Notes under the pieces: generated by a model
Told to the model about the DNA's origin: nothing
Seen by the model: the letters and a program-made list of their open reading frames with translations, nothing else
The model's database searches: none
Made by a program: the position numbers and the translations under genes
In this document: in pieces, positions 23,519 to 32,013 of the stretch
Position numbering within the stretch: the stretch's first letter is position 1
How the letters are laid out: every line of letters begins with the position of its first letter
Assembly: GCF_900583165.1 (NCBI RefSeq)
Contig: NZ_UTKY01000076.1
Location: 62,001-126,000 of the forward strand
Direction of reading: 5' to 3'
Length of the DNA stretch: 64,000 nt
DNA from: Pseudomonas viridiflava
GTDB lineage: Bacteria; Pseudomonadota; Gammaproteobacteria; Pseudomonadales; Pseudomonadaceae

Positions 23519-24198
23519 GCCGATCAAATAAACCTGTTGTGGCGAGCCAACTTGTCGCGCGGCGTCAATGCGACCCCGCCTACCAAGGCCCTGATCAAAA
23601 CCCAGTCGTGGTGGCTGTTGACCCAACAACCCAGGCAGTAATCGACGATCTGTTCCTGCGATTGCGCGGGGCGTGCGGCGCATGGCGCCAGTCCTGGCCG
23701 ACCGAGGCGGTCATGAACGCCTCGAAGCTTGAGTGGTTGGGCGAGTTCATGCGCTCCGGCATTACCCGGATGGAGCAGATCGATCACGGTATGCGCGTCG
23801 TGAGCGCGAGCAAGTCGGCTTTCGTGCCTGCGCCGGGCGTTTTCGTCAGTTGGTGCTTCGCCCCTGAGGGGCTGGGGCTTCCCAGCGTTGAGTCTGCTTA
23901 CGCCCAGGCGCTCCGGAACTGCCACCCAGCCATGCGAGGTTGCGAAAAGTGGTTCCATCCGGCTGTTTACCACGCCACCGCCGCAGCGGGGTTCCACAGT
24001 CTGTCGCTGCTGTCCCGTGAACTTGGATTGGCGAGTTTCGAGAAGCAGTACTTGGTTCAGTGCCGCCGTATCTGGCAGGGCGAACAGTTGGCCCCGGTGC
24101 CAGTGGCGGAGTTGGCCCTTGAGCCGAAGATAACGCCTCAGGTGGGGCAAAAGGCATTGGCCGAACTGCGTGCGCTTCGCGGTGGAGGTGCGCGATGA
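23515..24198 (+). CDS. replication protein P-like helicase loader
   Basis: The 227-residue protein directly follows the initiator with a four-base overlap. The central segment (FLRLRGACGAWRQSW, then LEWLGEFMRSGITRMEQIDHG) matches the phage replication P family, whose members bring the host DnaB helicase to the origin. The C-terminal half holds the HPAVYHATAAAG stretch. Position and family agree. Confidence 0.82.
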   Translation: MSRSNKPVVASQLVARRQCDPAYQGPDQNPVVVAVDPTTQAVIDDLFLRLRGACGAWRQSWPTEAVMNASKLEWLGEFMRSGITRMEQIDHGMRVVSASKSAFVPAPGVFVSWCFAPEGLGLPSVESAYAQALRNCHPAMRGCEKWFHPAVYHATAAAGFHSLSLLSRELGLASFEKQYLVQCRRIWQGEQLAPVPVAELALEPKITPQVGQKALAELRALRGGGAR

Positions 24199-24491
24199 GC
24201 AAACTCACGAATGCCGCTCGTGATCGAGACTGCCAGGTACGGTTTCCCGGGTGTGGCTGCGACACGTCCACCACCGTCCTGGCGCACTACCGCCTGGCCG
24301 GTACATGTGGCGTAGGGATGAAGCCTAACGACTTTCAGGGCGCCTGGGCCTGCGGCTATTGCCACGACATTGCCGACGGCCGCCTGCGCGCTCCCGGCCA
24401 ACTGACCAAGTACGAGATTCGGCTGTTCCTTGCCGAGGGCGTCATGCGCACCCAGGGCATCCTGATTCGTGAAGGTAAGGTGAAGCTTTGA
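24195..24491 (+). CDS. DUF1364 (HNH-like nuclease fold) protein
   Basis: The 98-residue protein matches DUF1364, found in the nin-like region of lambdoid phages. Metal-ligand candidates are visible as CQVRFPGCGCD at the N-terminus, LAHYRL, and WACGYCHDIADGR. Members are predicted nucleases of the HNH/zinc type involved in recombination. It overlaps neighbours on both sides by four bases, so it is translated as part of the early operon. Confidence 0.8.
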   Translation: MSKLTNAARDRDCQVRFPGCGCDTSTTVLAHYRLAGTCGVGMKPNDFQGAWACGYCHDIADGRLRAPGQLTKYEIRLFLAEGVMRTQGILIREGKVKL

Positions 24492-24919
24492 AGCCGTTCA
24501 GTCCGAAAGTCTTCAGTGCCAAGCCGGTGCGCGCCAAGTCTATCGACCGCGAAGGGTTGGAGCAGGCCGCCTTGATCAAGGAAATCAGCCTGCGCTATCC
24601 GGTGGCCGCAAAGCTGATCTATCACGTCCCGAACGGTGGGCACCGGCACAAGCTGGTGGCGATCAAGCTGAAAGAGCAGGGCGTGAAGGCCGGCGTCCCT
24701 GATCTGGTGCTGCCTATGGCTCGCGGCGGGTACTTCGGCCTGTATATCGAGTTCAAGGCGACCGCGCCGCATGACGCCGCGGTATCCCCGGCCCAGGACG
24801 CGTACCTGCAGGCGCTGACTGATCAGGGCTACTTGGCCATCGTCTGCCGTGGGCACTTCGACGCCATTGAGGCGATCCGCGCCTACCTACTTCAACCACA
24901 AACGAGGGCTGCAGCATGA
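24488..24919 (+). CDS. VRR-NUC domain nuclease
   Basis: The 143-residue protein starts with TTG, overlapping the preceding stop codon. The VRR-NUC domain is clear: E23-containing LEQAALIKEIS, YHVPNGGHR, GVKAGVPDLVLPM and YIEFKA (the D-ExK catalytic pattern of PD-(D/E)XK nucleases). Such small phage proteins cut branched DNA and may replace Rus/RuvC-type resolvases during packaging and recombination. Confidence 0.85.
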   Translation: MKPFSPKVFSAKPVRAKSIDREGLEQAALIKEISLRYPVAAKLIYHVPNGGHRHKLVAIKLKEQGVKAGVPDLVLPMARGGYFGLYIEFKATAPHDAAVSPAQDAYLQALTDQGYLAIVCRGHFDAIEAIRAYLLQPQTRAAA

Positions 24920-25188
24920 GCCATAACTTCAAGCCCGGCGACCTGGCACTGGTGATATCCGGAGGGTACATGGGCGAGACGGCTGAACTCGTTCGATTCG
25001 TGCTGCCAGGCGAGGTGGTGGTCTCTCCAGTGACAGGGAAGAAATATCAGTTCCGCCCAGCTGCGGGTATCGGGGGTTGGATGTGCCGATTCCGGGGTGA
25101 GTGGGCAATCAAGCACGAGAAGAATCTGATGCCCTTGCGCGGCGATTTCACCCCTGAGCAGCTGAAGTCTCACGAGGTGCCCGCATGA
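24916..25188 (+). CDS. small hypothetical protein (90 aa), early operon
   Basis: A beta-rich small protein (FKPGDLALVISGGYMGETAE, then VLPGEVVVSPVTGKKYQF) with possible SH3-like fold. It overlaps the VRR-NUC gene and the recombinase gene by four bases each, so it is certainly in the operon. I recognise no family. Confidence 0.72.
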   Translation: MSHNFKPGDLALVISGGYMGETAELVRFVLPGEVVVSPVTGKKYQFRPAAGIGGWMCRFRGEWAIKHEKNLMPLRGDFTPEQLKSHEVPA

Positions 25189-26465
25189 CCACCGCCGCCG
25201 TGAAGATCACCGACGCCGAAATCAAGCGCCAGGCTGCCGGCACCGCTCGCGACCTACGCGATATCGAGGCCCGAGGCCTGTACCTGCGTTTCGCAAAAGA
25301 CCGCGCCCGGGCGTCTTGGTACCTGGTGGTCAGGGGCGAATGGAAGCTGATCGGCCGTTACCCGGACCTAAGCGCTAAGCAGGTCGCAGCAGCACTGCCA
25401 GGCATTCGCCTGCGCCTGGATGCCGGGGAAGGCTCCAACCTGTCGAAGTGGCTGCTGGTGGGCGAGTTGTTGGACTGGTATGCCGACCGCATGGCTCGGG
25501 ACCGGAGCCTGTCGAGCAAGCGCAAGAAGACCGGTGCCTCGCTGATCAAGTGCCACCTGAAACCGCTGCTGGGCGCTGTGCCGCTGGCCTCGGTTGATAA
25601 ATCCACCCTGGATGACCGGTTCATGTGGCCGGCCCAAGAGTCCATCGGCATCGACTATGTGCGCTCGGCGTTCCAGCTGCTGGCCCTGGCCTTCCGCCAG
25701 GCATTCAAGCTGCGCTTGATCACCATCAACCCGATGAAGGATGTGAAGTTCAGCGACTTCTCGAAGGCCAAGGTCGGGGTCAAGCCGTCGCGGCTGCGTG
25801 TCACCCAGCTCCAGGACCTGCTGACCCTGCTGCGCGACTCCATGGCCAGCGCCCCAGCTGACGCCATGCTGGCCCTGATGATGCTGTGCCACGGCACCCG
25901 GATTGGCGAGACCCGCCAGGCGCAGTGGTCGCACATCAGCCTGGCAGAGCGTGAGTGGTTCATTCCAGCCGAGAACACCAAGACCGGCGTCGAGAACCAT
26001 CTGCCAATCACTGACCAGGTTCGCCAGCTGCTGATCACTTACCGAGACATCCAGTGGTCCGGCGGCTATGACGGGCAGTTCCTGTTTCCATCCCGCAAAG
26101 GCAAGTCGCTCAGTGAGGGCCAGGCCAGCGCTGTGTTTACGCGCCTGGGCCAGGGCGAATGGACAAGCCACGACCTGCGCAAGGTGGCCAGAACCGGCTG
26201 GGCAGACATTGGCATCGACCACCTGATCGGTGAGCTGCTGATCAACCACGCCATGGGCCACAACGTGAAGGTGTACATCCAGTCGGACGTGATGGCCCGC
26301 AAGCGCGAGGCGTTGGATCGGTGGTGTGCGTATCTAGACGCGAAGGGTTTCAAGCGCATTCACGACTTGACCGGCTTTAGATCGGGAGATTCCGGGAATG
26401 CCCCGGAAGCCGCAGAGCATAAGGGCTGCAAGGCCATTCAAGAAACAACCATAGGCGAGGTTTAA
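25185..26465 (+). CDS. second tyrosine recombinase (internal to the early operon)
   Basis: The 426-residue protein has an arm-type N-terminal domain (about 1-80), a SAM-like core-binding domain (about 88-190) and a catalytic domain with Arg239 (HGTRIGETR), His329 and Arg332 (SHDLRK), His359 (AMGHN) and candidate nucleophile Tyr364 (VKVYIQ). All key residues seem present. It lies in the replication/recombination operon, coupled by a four-base overlap, far from the att sites. It may resolve phage multimers or invert/excise DNA; it is not the prophage integrase by position. Confidence 0.85.
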   Translation: MTTAAVKITDAEIKRQAAGTARDLRDIEARGLYLRFAKDRARASWYLVVRGEWKLIGRYPDLSAKQVAAALPGIRLRLDAGEGSNLSKWLLVGELLDWYADRMARDRSLSSKRKKTGASLIKCHLKPLLGAVPLASVDKSTLDDRFMWPAQESIGIDYVRSAFQLLALAFRQAFKLRLITINPMKDVKFSDFSKAKVGVKPSRLRVTQLQDLLTLLRDSMASAPADAMLALMMLCHGTRIGETRQAQWSHISLAEREWFIPAENTKTGVENHLPITDQVRQLLITYRDIQWSGGYDGQFLFPSRKGKSLSEGQASAVFTRLGQGEWTSHDLRKVARTGWADIGIDHLIGELLINHAMGHNVKVYIQSDVMARKREALDRWCAYLDAKGFKRIHDLTGFRSGDSGNAPEAAEHKGCKAIQETTIGEV

Positions 26466-26467
26466 AA

Positions 26468-26662
26468 ATGGCCATAAAGATGACATCCCTTCGGAAGGCG
26501 CTCTGGAAAGCCAAGTGTTACTGGCAGCAGAACTCCCTGGTTCCTCCGGCGTTCTGGGTTGGTTTCTGGTTCGTTAACGGTGCCTTTTGGGCCATCGTCG
26601 TGATTGGTCTGATTTCTGACCTGGCGCGTTTTACGCGTGGCCTGCTTGGCATCGAGGTCTGA
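26468..26662 (+). CDS. small membrane protein (64 aa)
   Basis: Starts 2 bp after the recombinase stop. One long hydrophobic segment at about 25-50 (VPPAFWVGFWFVNGAFWAIV) follows a basic N-terminus. No family recognised. It could assist lysis control or be unrelated cargo in the early operon. Confidence 0.6.
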   Translation: MAIKMTSLRKALWKAKCYWQQNSLVPPAFWVGFWFVNGAFWAIVVIGLISDLARFTRGLLGIEV

Positions 26663-26672
26663 GGTGGTAGCG

Positions 26673-26990
26673 ATGAAAAAGAGCCATGGCCCATCATTCC
26701 GCGCTGCTCAACTTGACCTGGCCAAGTGCTCGGCATGCCGTGGTCGCGCGGTGATCAAGGGCGTCTTCCATGAGCTGCCCTGCGTGCAGTGCAACGCCTC
26801 TGGCTGGCTTACCGCTGAAACTGGTGAGGCTCTGCCGTTGGAGGTATTGGTGACGCAGCTGAGCATCCGACTGCAGGCGGCCGAGCAGCAGATCGCGAAA
26901 TTCAACTGCTTCAAGCCTGCCGGTGCTGAAGTGCAATACAGCGAAAACAACCGCCGCGGCGCCGGCGGCACCAACTACACAGGGGATTGA
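26673..26990 (+). CDS. CxxC zinc-ribbon-like phage protein (105 aa)
   Basis: From ATG 26673 (GAGGTGG upstream), the product has two cysteine pairs, KCSACRGRAVI and LPCVQCNASGW, spaced 16 residues apart, as in DnaJ-type zinc ribbons, then a helical tail. Proteins of this type often precede late regulators in phages and may bind nucleic acid or RNA polymerase. The following gene starts 3 bp after its stop. Confidence 0.7.
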   Translation: MKKSHGPSFRAAQLDLAKCSACRGRAVIKGVFHELPCVQCNASGWLTAETGEALPLEVLVTQLSIRLQAAEQQIAKFNCFKPAGAEVQYSENNRRGAGGTNYTGD

Positions 26991-26993
26991 GCC

Positions 26994-27557
26994 ATGGCTA
27001 TGTACAAAGACGTGATGGGTACCCTGGTTCGGGTGCTGGCAGCGGACAACATCGACAACAGCACCAAGCAGTCCTGGCAGAAGCTGATCGACGCCGACCT
27101 TCGCCAGGGCGGCACCGGCAGCACGTTGTCAGTGCGCGACAAGTTCGATTACGACTGTTGCCTGTACGCGCTGCTGCACCGTCAGCTCGACCCTGCGCAG
27201 TGGGATGTCCTGGTGGCCAAGTATTCGACACACAAGGGCAACAAGGTGAATGCCATTGGCCGTCTGGTGGCTCGGATGGTATCTCCGGCGCCTCATCTGT
27301 TCATCTATAAGGCGCTGACCGCCTGGGCCATACCGAAGCTGAAGGGTGTTCAGGTCGGCAAGCGCTCCACCGATATGATCGTGCTACCCGCTGAGTTCTA
27401 CGATGTGAACACGTGGGACTTGGAAGGATCCCCGGAGCGCACGCGCCGTAACTGGCGAGGCGGAATCCACAAGCGTTTGGAGCAGCTCGAAGAGCAGGCC
27501 GTGATTCATGCGACCGACATATTCGACCGCGAGCAAATCTTTGTAGATGCCGCTTGA
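26994..27557 (+). CDS. putative late-gene regulator (Q-like by position)
   Basis: The 187-residue protein is the last gene of the early operon, immediately before tandem terminators and the lysis genes, the place of Q antiterminators in lambdoid phages. It carries HKGNKVNAIGRLVARMVSPA and YKALTAWAIPKLKG, which look like an HTH/helical DNA-binding region, plus a C-terminal charged helix. Sequence alone does not prove an antitermination role. The 230-bp gap downstream holds two terminators. Confidence 0.6.
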   Translation: MAMYKDVMGTLVRVLAADNIDNSTKQSWQKLIDADLRQGGTGSTLSVRDKFDYDCCLYALLHRQLDPAQWDVLVAKYSTHKGNKVNAIGRLVARMVSPAPHLFIYKALTAWAIPKLKGVQVGKRSTDMIVLPAEFYDVNTWDLEGSPERTRRNWRGGIHKRLEQLEEQAVIHATDIFDREQIFVDAA

Positions 27558-27624
27558 CCCACTGGCCGACTGGCCGTAAATTAACCCCATCATGTCGATC
27601 TTGCGCGTATGAGAGACGACGAAT

Positions 27625-27652
27625 AAAGCCCAGCCCATTGCTGGGCTTTTTG
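27625..27652 (+). terminator. intrinsic terminator after the early operon
   Basis: AAAGCCCAGC and GCTGGGCTTT form a 10-bp stem with a short loop and a run of five T residues. Confidence 0.88.
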
Positions 27653-27669
27653 CTTTCTGCAATTCATTG

Positions 27670-27695
27670 AGCCTCGGCATTCGCCGGGGCTTTTT
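27670..27695 (+). terminator. second tandem terminator
   Basis: AGCCTCGGC and GCCGGGGCT pair (one mismatch) around ATTC, followed by five T residues. With the preceding hairpin it forms a double block before the late genes, suiting antiterminated late transcription. Confidence 0.75.
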
Positions 27696-27783
27696 CGTTT
27701 TCGGCTCCACCACACCCGTTGCTATGGCCGGGAGTGCTGATGGGGCGGGATTTATTAATCTCCCCGAGAGGGAGGAAAACCGG

Positions 27784-28107
27784 ATGCCTTCCATGCCTGA
27801 CAAGCCAGACACGTGGGCCCAGATCTGGCTGGCCCTCTCGAACCCGCTATGGCAGGGCGCAATCATGGCCGTCACGATTACTCTTCTTCGGGTGTTGTAC
27901 GAAGCGAAAGAGCCAAACAAGTGGCGGATCATCTTGGAGGCGCTGATTTGTGGCGCGCTCAGCCTTTCGGCCAGCAGCATTATCGAGTGGATGACCTGGC
28001 CGCCTAGTTTGTCCGTTACTGCTGGTGGTGCCATTGGCTTCATTGGCGTAACGGCGATCAGGGACATGATCATCCGGTTCCTGGGCAAGAAGGTGGACTC
28101 AGCATGA
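27784..28107 (+). CDS. phage holin (three-segment type)
   Basis: ATG 27784 follows GGAGG by 8 bp. The 107-residue protein has membrane segments at about 24-40, 48-66 and 75-95 and a basic C-terminus (FLGKKVDSA), like class I lambda-type holins. It would make the inner-membrane lesion that releases or activates endolysin. It overlaps the spanin gene by four bases. Confidence 0.82.
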   Translation: MPSMPDKPDTWAQIWLALSNPLWQGAIMAVTITLLRVLYEAKEPNKWRIILEALICGALSLSASSIIEWMTWPPSLSVTAGGAIGFIGVTAIRDMIIRFLGKKVDSA

Positions 28108-28490
28108 AGGCGATCGCTGCGGCAATCATCATCGCGCTGGTGGGCCTTCTGTTGGTTGGCATTCAACAGCTGCGGGTTGAGGACCTTCGCGAAGAGAAGC
28201 GCGTTGAGACCCAGGCAAAGGATGATGCCGTCGAGGCAAATAAGGAGAGCCAGGCCACTATCACCACGCTGCGCGCTGAAGCAAAGCGCAATGCCGAATA
28301 CCAGGCCGATCTGGCAAAGCGCCTCAAGGCTAGCCAGGACAAGGCGAAAAAGGCGGAGAAGAACTTTGAAGACCTCAAGCGCAACAGCAAGCCTGTTCGT
28401 GATTGGGCTGCTCAGCCTTTGCCTGACGGCCTGCGCGGCAAAGCCGTCGGTAGTGACAAAGACACAGGCCGTAAGGCTGGAGGCACCTGA
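28104..28490 (+). CDS. Rz-like inner-membrane spanin
   Basis: The 128-residue protein has one N-terminal membrane anchor (MKAIAAAIIIALVGLLLVG) and a long periplasmic coiled coil rich in E, K and A, then a proline-containing tail. This is the i-spanin layout. With the nested o-spanin it should fuse inner and outer membranes at the end of lysis. The gene contains the o-spanin start in another frame. Confidence 0.82.
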   Translation: MKAIAAAIIIALVGLLLVGIQQLRVEDLREEKRVETQAKDDAVEANKESQATITTLRAEAKRNAEYQADLAKRLKASQDKAKKAEKNFEDLKRNSKPVRDWAAQPLPDGLRGKAVGSDKDTGRKAGGT

Positions 28491-28638
28491 GCTCATACCG
28501 TGCGAGCGAGTAGATGAGGACGCCGCCGACCTTCGCCTGAATGGCGATGTGTGGGAGTTGAAGGATAGGGCAATCAATCTGCTCGACACGTGCGCTGACC
28601 AGGTAGATGCCCAGATCAAGCGCAGCCAGAGCAAGTAG
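28366..28638 (+). CDS. Rz1-like outer-membrane lipoprotein spanin, TTG start nested in Rz
   Basis: In the +1 frame of the Rz gene, TTG at 28366 behind GGAG (7 bp) starts MKTSSATASLFVIGLLSLCL followed by a TAC lipobox, a textbook lipoprotein signal. The mature part of about 68 residues is charged. The gene overlaps Rz by 125 bp and extends beyond it. A longer frame upstream lacks the signal-peptide logic, so I prefer TTG. Confidence 0.78.
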   Translation: MKTSSATASLFVIGLLSLCLTACAAKPSVVTKTQAVRLEAPELIPCERVDEDAADLRLNGDVWELKDRAINLLDTCADQVDAQIKRSQSK

Positions 28639-28657
28639 TCGGCCAGGGTGACATCAG

Positions 28658-29398
28658 ATGCTTCAGATCGACGCTCGAACCAACATCGAAGAGCTTTCGA
28701 AGGCGTTGCGCACGGTTGGTGAAAGGCAGTTGCCCTTCGCCTTTGCGTTGATGGCTACGCGCCTGGCCGTGCTGGTAAAGAAGGGGGAGTTGTCGGTATT
28801 GAAGGCCCGCATTGATAGGCCTACTACAACGACCCTGAATAGTCTTTACGTGAAGCCTGCAAAGCCTGGTAAGCCAGAAGCCCGCACGTTCTTCAAGGAC
28901 GCATGGACATCAGGCGTTCCGGCTGACACCTACCTGCAGCAGGCAGTGAAGGGTGGTCGCCGACCTCATAAGCGGTTCGAGAAAGCACTGATCGCAAAAG
29001 GGATCATGAAGCCTGGGCAGTACGCACTTCCAGCAGCATCAGCACTCAATCAGTTCGGCAACGTTCCCCGCGGTACGATCATGAAGATCCTGTCGGGCCT
29101 TGGTGCGGCCGAGACTGTTAGTGGTGTGCAGGCCAACGCTACGGGCAGCAAACGCAGTAAGCGTAAGGGTAATGCCCAGAAGTATTTCGCCGGCGAAGTC
29201 GACGGCACCCAAGGTGTTTGGGAGCGGAAGAAGACGGCGTGGGGGGATGCGGTTCGGCCAGTGTTCATCTTCAGTGATGGCGAGCCAGGCTACCGGGTCA
29301 TCCTCCCGTTCTACAAGATCGCCGACAACATCGTGAAAGCGAACAGGGTTCGTGAGTTCCAAAGCGCAATGGACACGGCACTGGCGACGAAACGATAG
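28658..29398 (+). CDS. phage structural or assembly protein of unknown role (246 aa)
   Basis: A basic, lysine-rich protein located between the spanins and the packaging genes. It contains VKGGRRPHKRFEKALIAKG and an alanine/glycine-rich middle (LGAAETVSGVQANATGSK), with a C-terminal GEPGYRVILPFYKIAD stretch. Its shape recalls minor tail/head proteins annotated near terminases in other prophages, but no specific domain is recognised. Confidence 0.65.
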   Translation: MLQIDARTNIEELSKALRTVGERQLPFAFALMATRLAVLVKKGELSVLKARIDRPTTTTLNSLYVKPAKPGKPEARTFFKDAWTSGVPADTYLQQAVKGGRRPHKRFEKALIAKGIMKPGQYALPAASALNQFGNVPRGTIMKILSGLGAAETVSGVQANATGSKRSKRKGNAQKYFAGEVDGTQGVWERKKTAWGDAVRPVFIFSDGEPGYRVILPFYKIADNIVKANRVREFQSAMDTALATKR

Positions 29399-29550
29399 GA
29401 GTTCTTGAATGGAGGGCGGTGGGCGCCCCTGGATGGTGCACCCACCCCCCCCTTTGGGTCCTTCCCCGGCCCCCAGCCCCATGCGGGTAATTCGGGCCCC
29501 GCCCGCCAAATATGTATGACCTTTTTCCCACGGTTGGTTGTTGTTTAATC
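29399..29550. other. candidate cos/packaging region
   Basis: The 150-bp noncoding stretch before the Nu1-like gene has extreme composition: an uninterrupted run of eight C residues at 29445-29452, several G/C blocks, then an AT-rich TTG repeat tract up to the start codon. In lambda-type phages cos lies directly upstream of Nu1. The exact cut site cannot be read. Confidence 0.4.
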
Positions 29551-30096
29551 ATGGCCAAAAACGAAACAACCAAACAGCGCGGGTGGTTGAACAAATCCGA
29601 GATGGCTTCGAGCCTCGGGATTTCCCCGCAAGCCTTTGACAAATGGGGGGTTGCGCCTATCGCCCGCATCGGTCGAGAGGCGTTCTATATCGTGCAGAAC
29701 GTGGTGGAAAACCGCGTTGAACATGCGCAGCGGAAACAACAACCGGCGGGGGATGGAACCGAAGGTCTAGATCCGCTCATTGAATACAAGTTGCTCGAAG
29801 AGCGTCGCGGCCTTACTGCGGCTCAGCGCATCGCCCAGGAGAAGAAGAACCTGGTGCTCGACAAGCAGCTCGTGCCTGTTCCATTCGCCACATTTGCCCT
29901 GGCAAAGATCGCCGCACAGATCGGCTCGAAGCTGGACACCGTCGGCAAGACCGTCACTCGACGCCACCCGGAGGTAGACCCTCGCATCATCGAGTCGGTC
30001 GAGCGGGAGATTGCGCTTGCTCGAAATATTGCCGCCAGCTTCGGTGAGCAACTTCCGGAATTATTAGATGAGTACGCTGAGTCCGTGGCTGAATGA
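29551..30096 (+). CDS. terminase small subunit (Nu1-like)
   Basis: ATG 29551 gives 181 residues. The N-terminal winged-helix (WLNKSEMASSLGISPQAFDK) matches lambda Nu1, which binds cos; the C-terminal part (LEERRGLTAAQRIAQEKKNL and EREIALARNIAASF) is helical and should contact the large subunit. It overlaps the large-subunit gene by 29 bp. Confidence 0.88.
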   Translation: MAKNETTKQRGWLNKSEMASSLGISPQAFDKWGVAPIARIGREAFYIVQNVVENRVEHAQRKQQPAGDGTEGLDPLIEYKLLEERRGLTAAQRIAQEKKNLVLDKQLVPVPFATFALAKIAAQIGSKLDTVGKTVTRRHPEVDPRIIESVEREIALARNIAASFGEQLPELLDEYAESVAE

Positions 30097-32005
30097 TCTG
30101 CGCAAGTCGATCAAGCTAGGACTCCAGGCGCTTTACAAAGAGCCGCCACAAACCGCCGTCGAGTGGGCGGATAAGAATTTCTACATGTCGGCTGAGTCCT
30201 CCTACAACGAGGGCAAGTGGACGACCGAGCCGTTCCAGGTTGCAATCCTGAACAGCATGGGCAACGACCTGATCAACGTCGTCAACTTCATCAAGTCGGC
30301 GCGGATCGGTTACACCAAGCTGTTGATGGCGAACATCGGTTACAAGATCCAGCACAAGCGCCGCAACGTGATGATGTGGAGCCCGACCGACCCGGACGCC
30401 GAGGACATCAGCAAAAGCCACGTCAACGGCATGATCCGCGACGTGCCGGCCGTTGGCGACTTGGCCCCGTGGTTCGGTCGCAAGCACAGCGACAACACTC
30501 TGGACCAGAAGATTTTCGCCAACCGGCGCACGCTTTGGATCAGGGGCGGCAAGGCTTCGCGCAACTACCGCGAGAAGTCAGCCGACGAAGTGATCTATGA
30601 CGAACTGTCGAACTTTGACGAAAGCGTCGAGGGCGAGGGTTCGCCGATTACCCTGGGCGACAAACGACTCAACGGCGCCATCTATCCGAAGTCTATTCGC
30701 GGCTCGACGCCCAAGCGTGTTGGCTCTTGCCAGATCACGAAGGCCGTGGAGGAGTCGCCGTACCTGCTCAAGTTTCACATTGACTGTCCGCACTGCCACC
30801 AGGAGCAGACGCTAAAGTGGGGCGGCAAGGATTGCGACTTTGGCCTGAAGTGGGAAAAGAACGCGCTCGGCGAGGCGGAAAAGGCCTGGTACTTGTGCGA
30901 GCACGCAGCCTGCGTGATCTGGCACAACGAGATGGTCGAGGCTTCCAAGACAGGTCGCTGGGTTTGCGAAAACACCGGCATCTGGACCCGTGACGGGATG
31001 GACTGGTTTGGGGTTGACGGTGAAATCATCCGCACCCCGCGCTCTGTCAGCTTCAGCATCTGGGCGATTTACAGCACTTGGAGTACCTGGCTCAGCCTGG
31101 CGGAAGAATGGCTGAAGGTGAAAGGAGACGTCTCGAAGCTGATCACCTTCATGAACACCACGCGCGGCGAGACGTGGGACGACGATCAGGGCGAGAAGCT
31201 CGACTCCGAAGTTCTGTACGGTCGCCGCGAAGTTTATCCGCAGGTGCCAGCCCTTGGCCTTGTTCTTGTGGGTGGCATCGATACCCAGGACGACCGTTTC
31301 GAAGGACGTGTCTGGGCGTTCGGCCCCGGCGAAGAGGCGTGGCTGGTGCACCGCTTCATTCTGATGGGCGACCCAGCCAGCGAAGAGCTTCGCCGCAAGG
31401 TGGGGCTTGAGCTGCACAAGCAGTTCACTCGCGTGGACGGCACCGTCATGAAAGTTGAGCGTTGGACCTGGGACGCCGGCGGTCACTACGCGGATGAGGT
31501 CTACGCCGAAAGCCGCAAGCACGGCGTTCACTGGGTGGTGCCAATCCGCGGTGCAACCATCTACGGCAAGCCGATCGCGAACTTTCCGCGCACGAAAAAC
31601 AAGGTGCACAAGGTCTTCCTCACCGAGGTGGGCACCGACAACGCCAAAGAGTTGCTGTACAGCCGCATGGTGCTTCCTATCGATACGTCGGCCTCACAGG
31701 CCGGAGTGTCCCAGCCAGGTGTTGTTCACCTGCCGGCCAATGACTCGATTTGCGATGAGTCGGAGGTCAAGCAACTCACCTCAGAAAAGAAAAAGGCAGC
31801 CATATCCAAAGGCAAGCGTGTGATGCGCTGGGACAGTGGCGGGCGCCGGAATGAGGCGCTCGATTGCTTCGTCTACGCGCTCGCCGCCCTTCGCATCTGC
31901 CAACAACGGTTCGGTCTTGACCTGGATCTGCTGGTTGCTGCTGTGACTGGTGGCAATGAGCCTGACACGGAAGAGCGACCGCGGAAGAAATCCACATTCT
32001 GGTAG
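30068..32005 (+). CDS. terminase large subunit (GpA family)
   Basis: The 645-residue protein belongs to the lambda GpA family. Visible elements are EWADKNFYMSAESSYNEGKW near 27, a degenerate Walker A at KSARIGYTK near 76, the Walker B-like VIYDELSNFDE near 177, a zinc-like CPHCHQ segment near 239, and the nuclease start GGIDTQDDRFEG near 402. It should cut concatemers at cos and translocate DNA into the prohead. Confidence 0.93.
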   Translation: MSTLSPWLNDLRKSIKLGLQALYKEPPQTAVEWADKNFYMSAESSYNEGKWTTEPFQVAILNSMGNDLINVVNFIKSARIGYTKLLMANIGYKIQHKRRNVMMWSPTDPDAEDISKSHVNGMIRDVPAVGDLAPWFGRKHSDNTLDQKIFANRRTLWIRGGKASRNYREKSADEVIYDELSNFDESVEGEGSPITLGDKRLNGAIYPKSIRGSTPKRVGSCQITKAVEESPYLLKFHIDCPHCHQEQTLKWGGKDCDFGLKWEKNALGEAEKAWYLCEHAACVIWHNEMVEASKTGRWVCENTGIWTRDGMDWFGVDGEIIRTPRSVSFSIWAIYSTWSTWLSLAEEWLKVKGDVSKLITFMNTTRGETWDDDQGEKLDSEVLYGRREVYPQVPALGLVLVGGIDTQDDRFEGRVWAFGPGEEAWLVHRFILMGDPASEELRRKVGLELHKQFTRVDGTVMKVERWTWDAGGHYADEVYAESRKHGVHWVVPIRGATIYGKPIANFPRTKNKVHKVFLTEVGTDNAKELLYSRMVLPIDTSASQAGVSQPGVVHLPANDSICDESEVKQLTSEKKKAAISKGKRVMRWDSGGRRNEALDCFVYALAALRICQQRFGLDLDLLVAAVTGGNEPDTEERPRKKSTFW

Positions 32006-32013
32006 CGAGACTT

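Noticed and set aside
25185..26465. Second integrase as evidence of another nested mobile element
   Set aside because: It is coupled by four-base overlap to the early phage genes and there are no flanking direct repeats that I can see.
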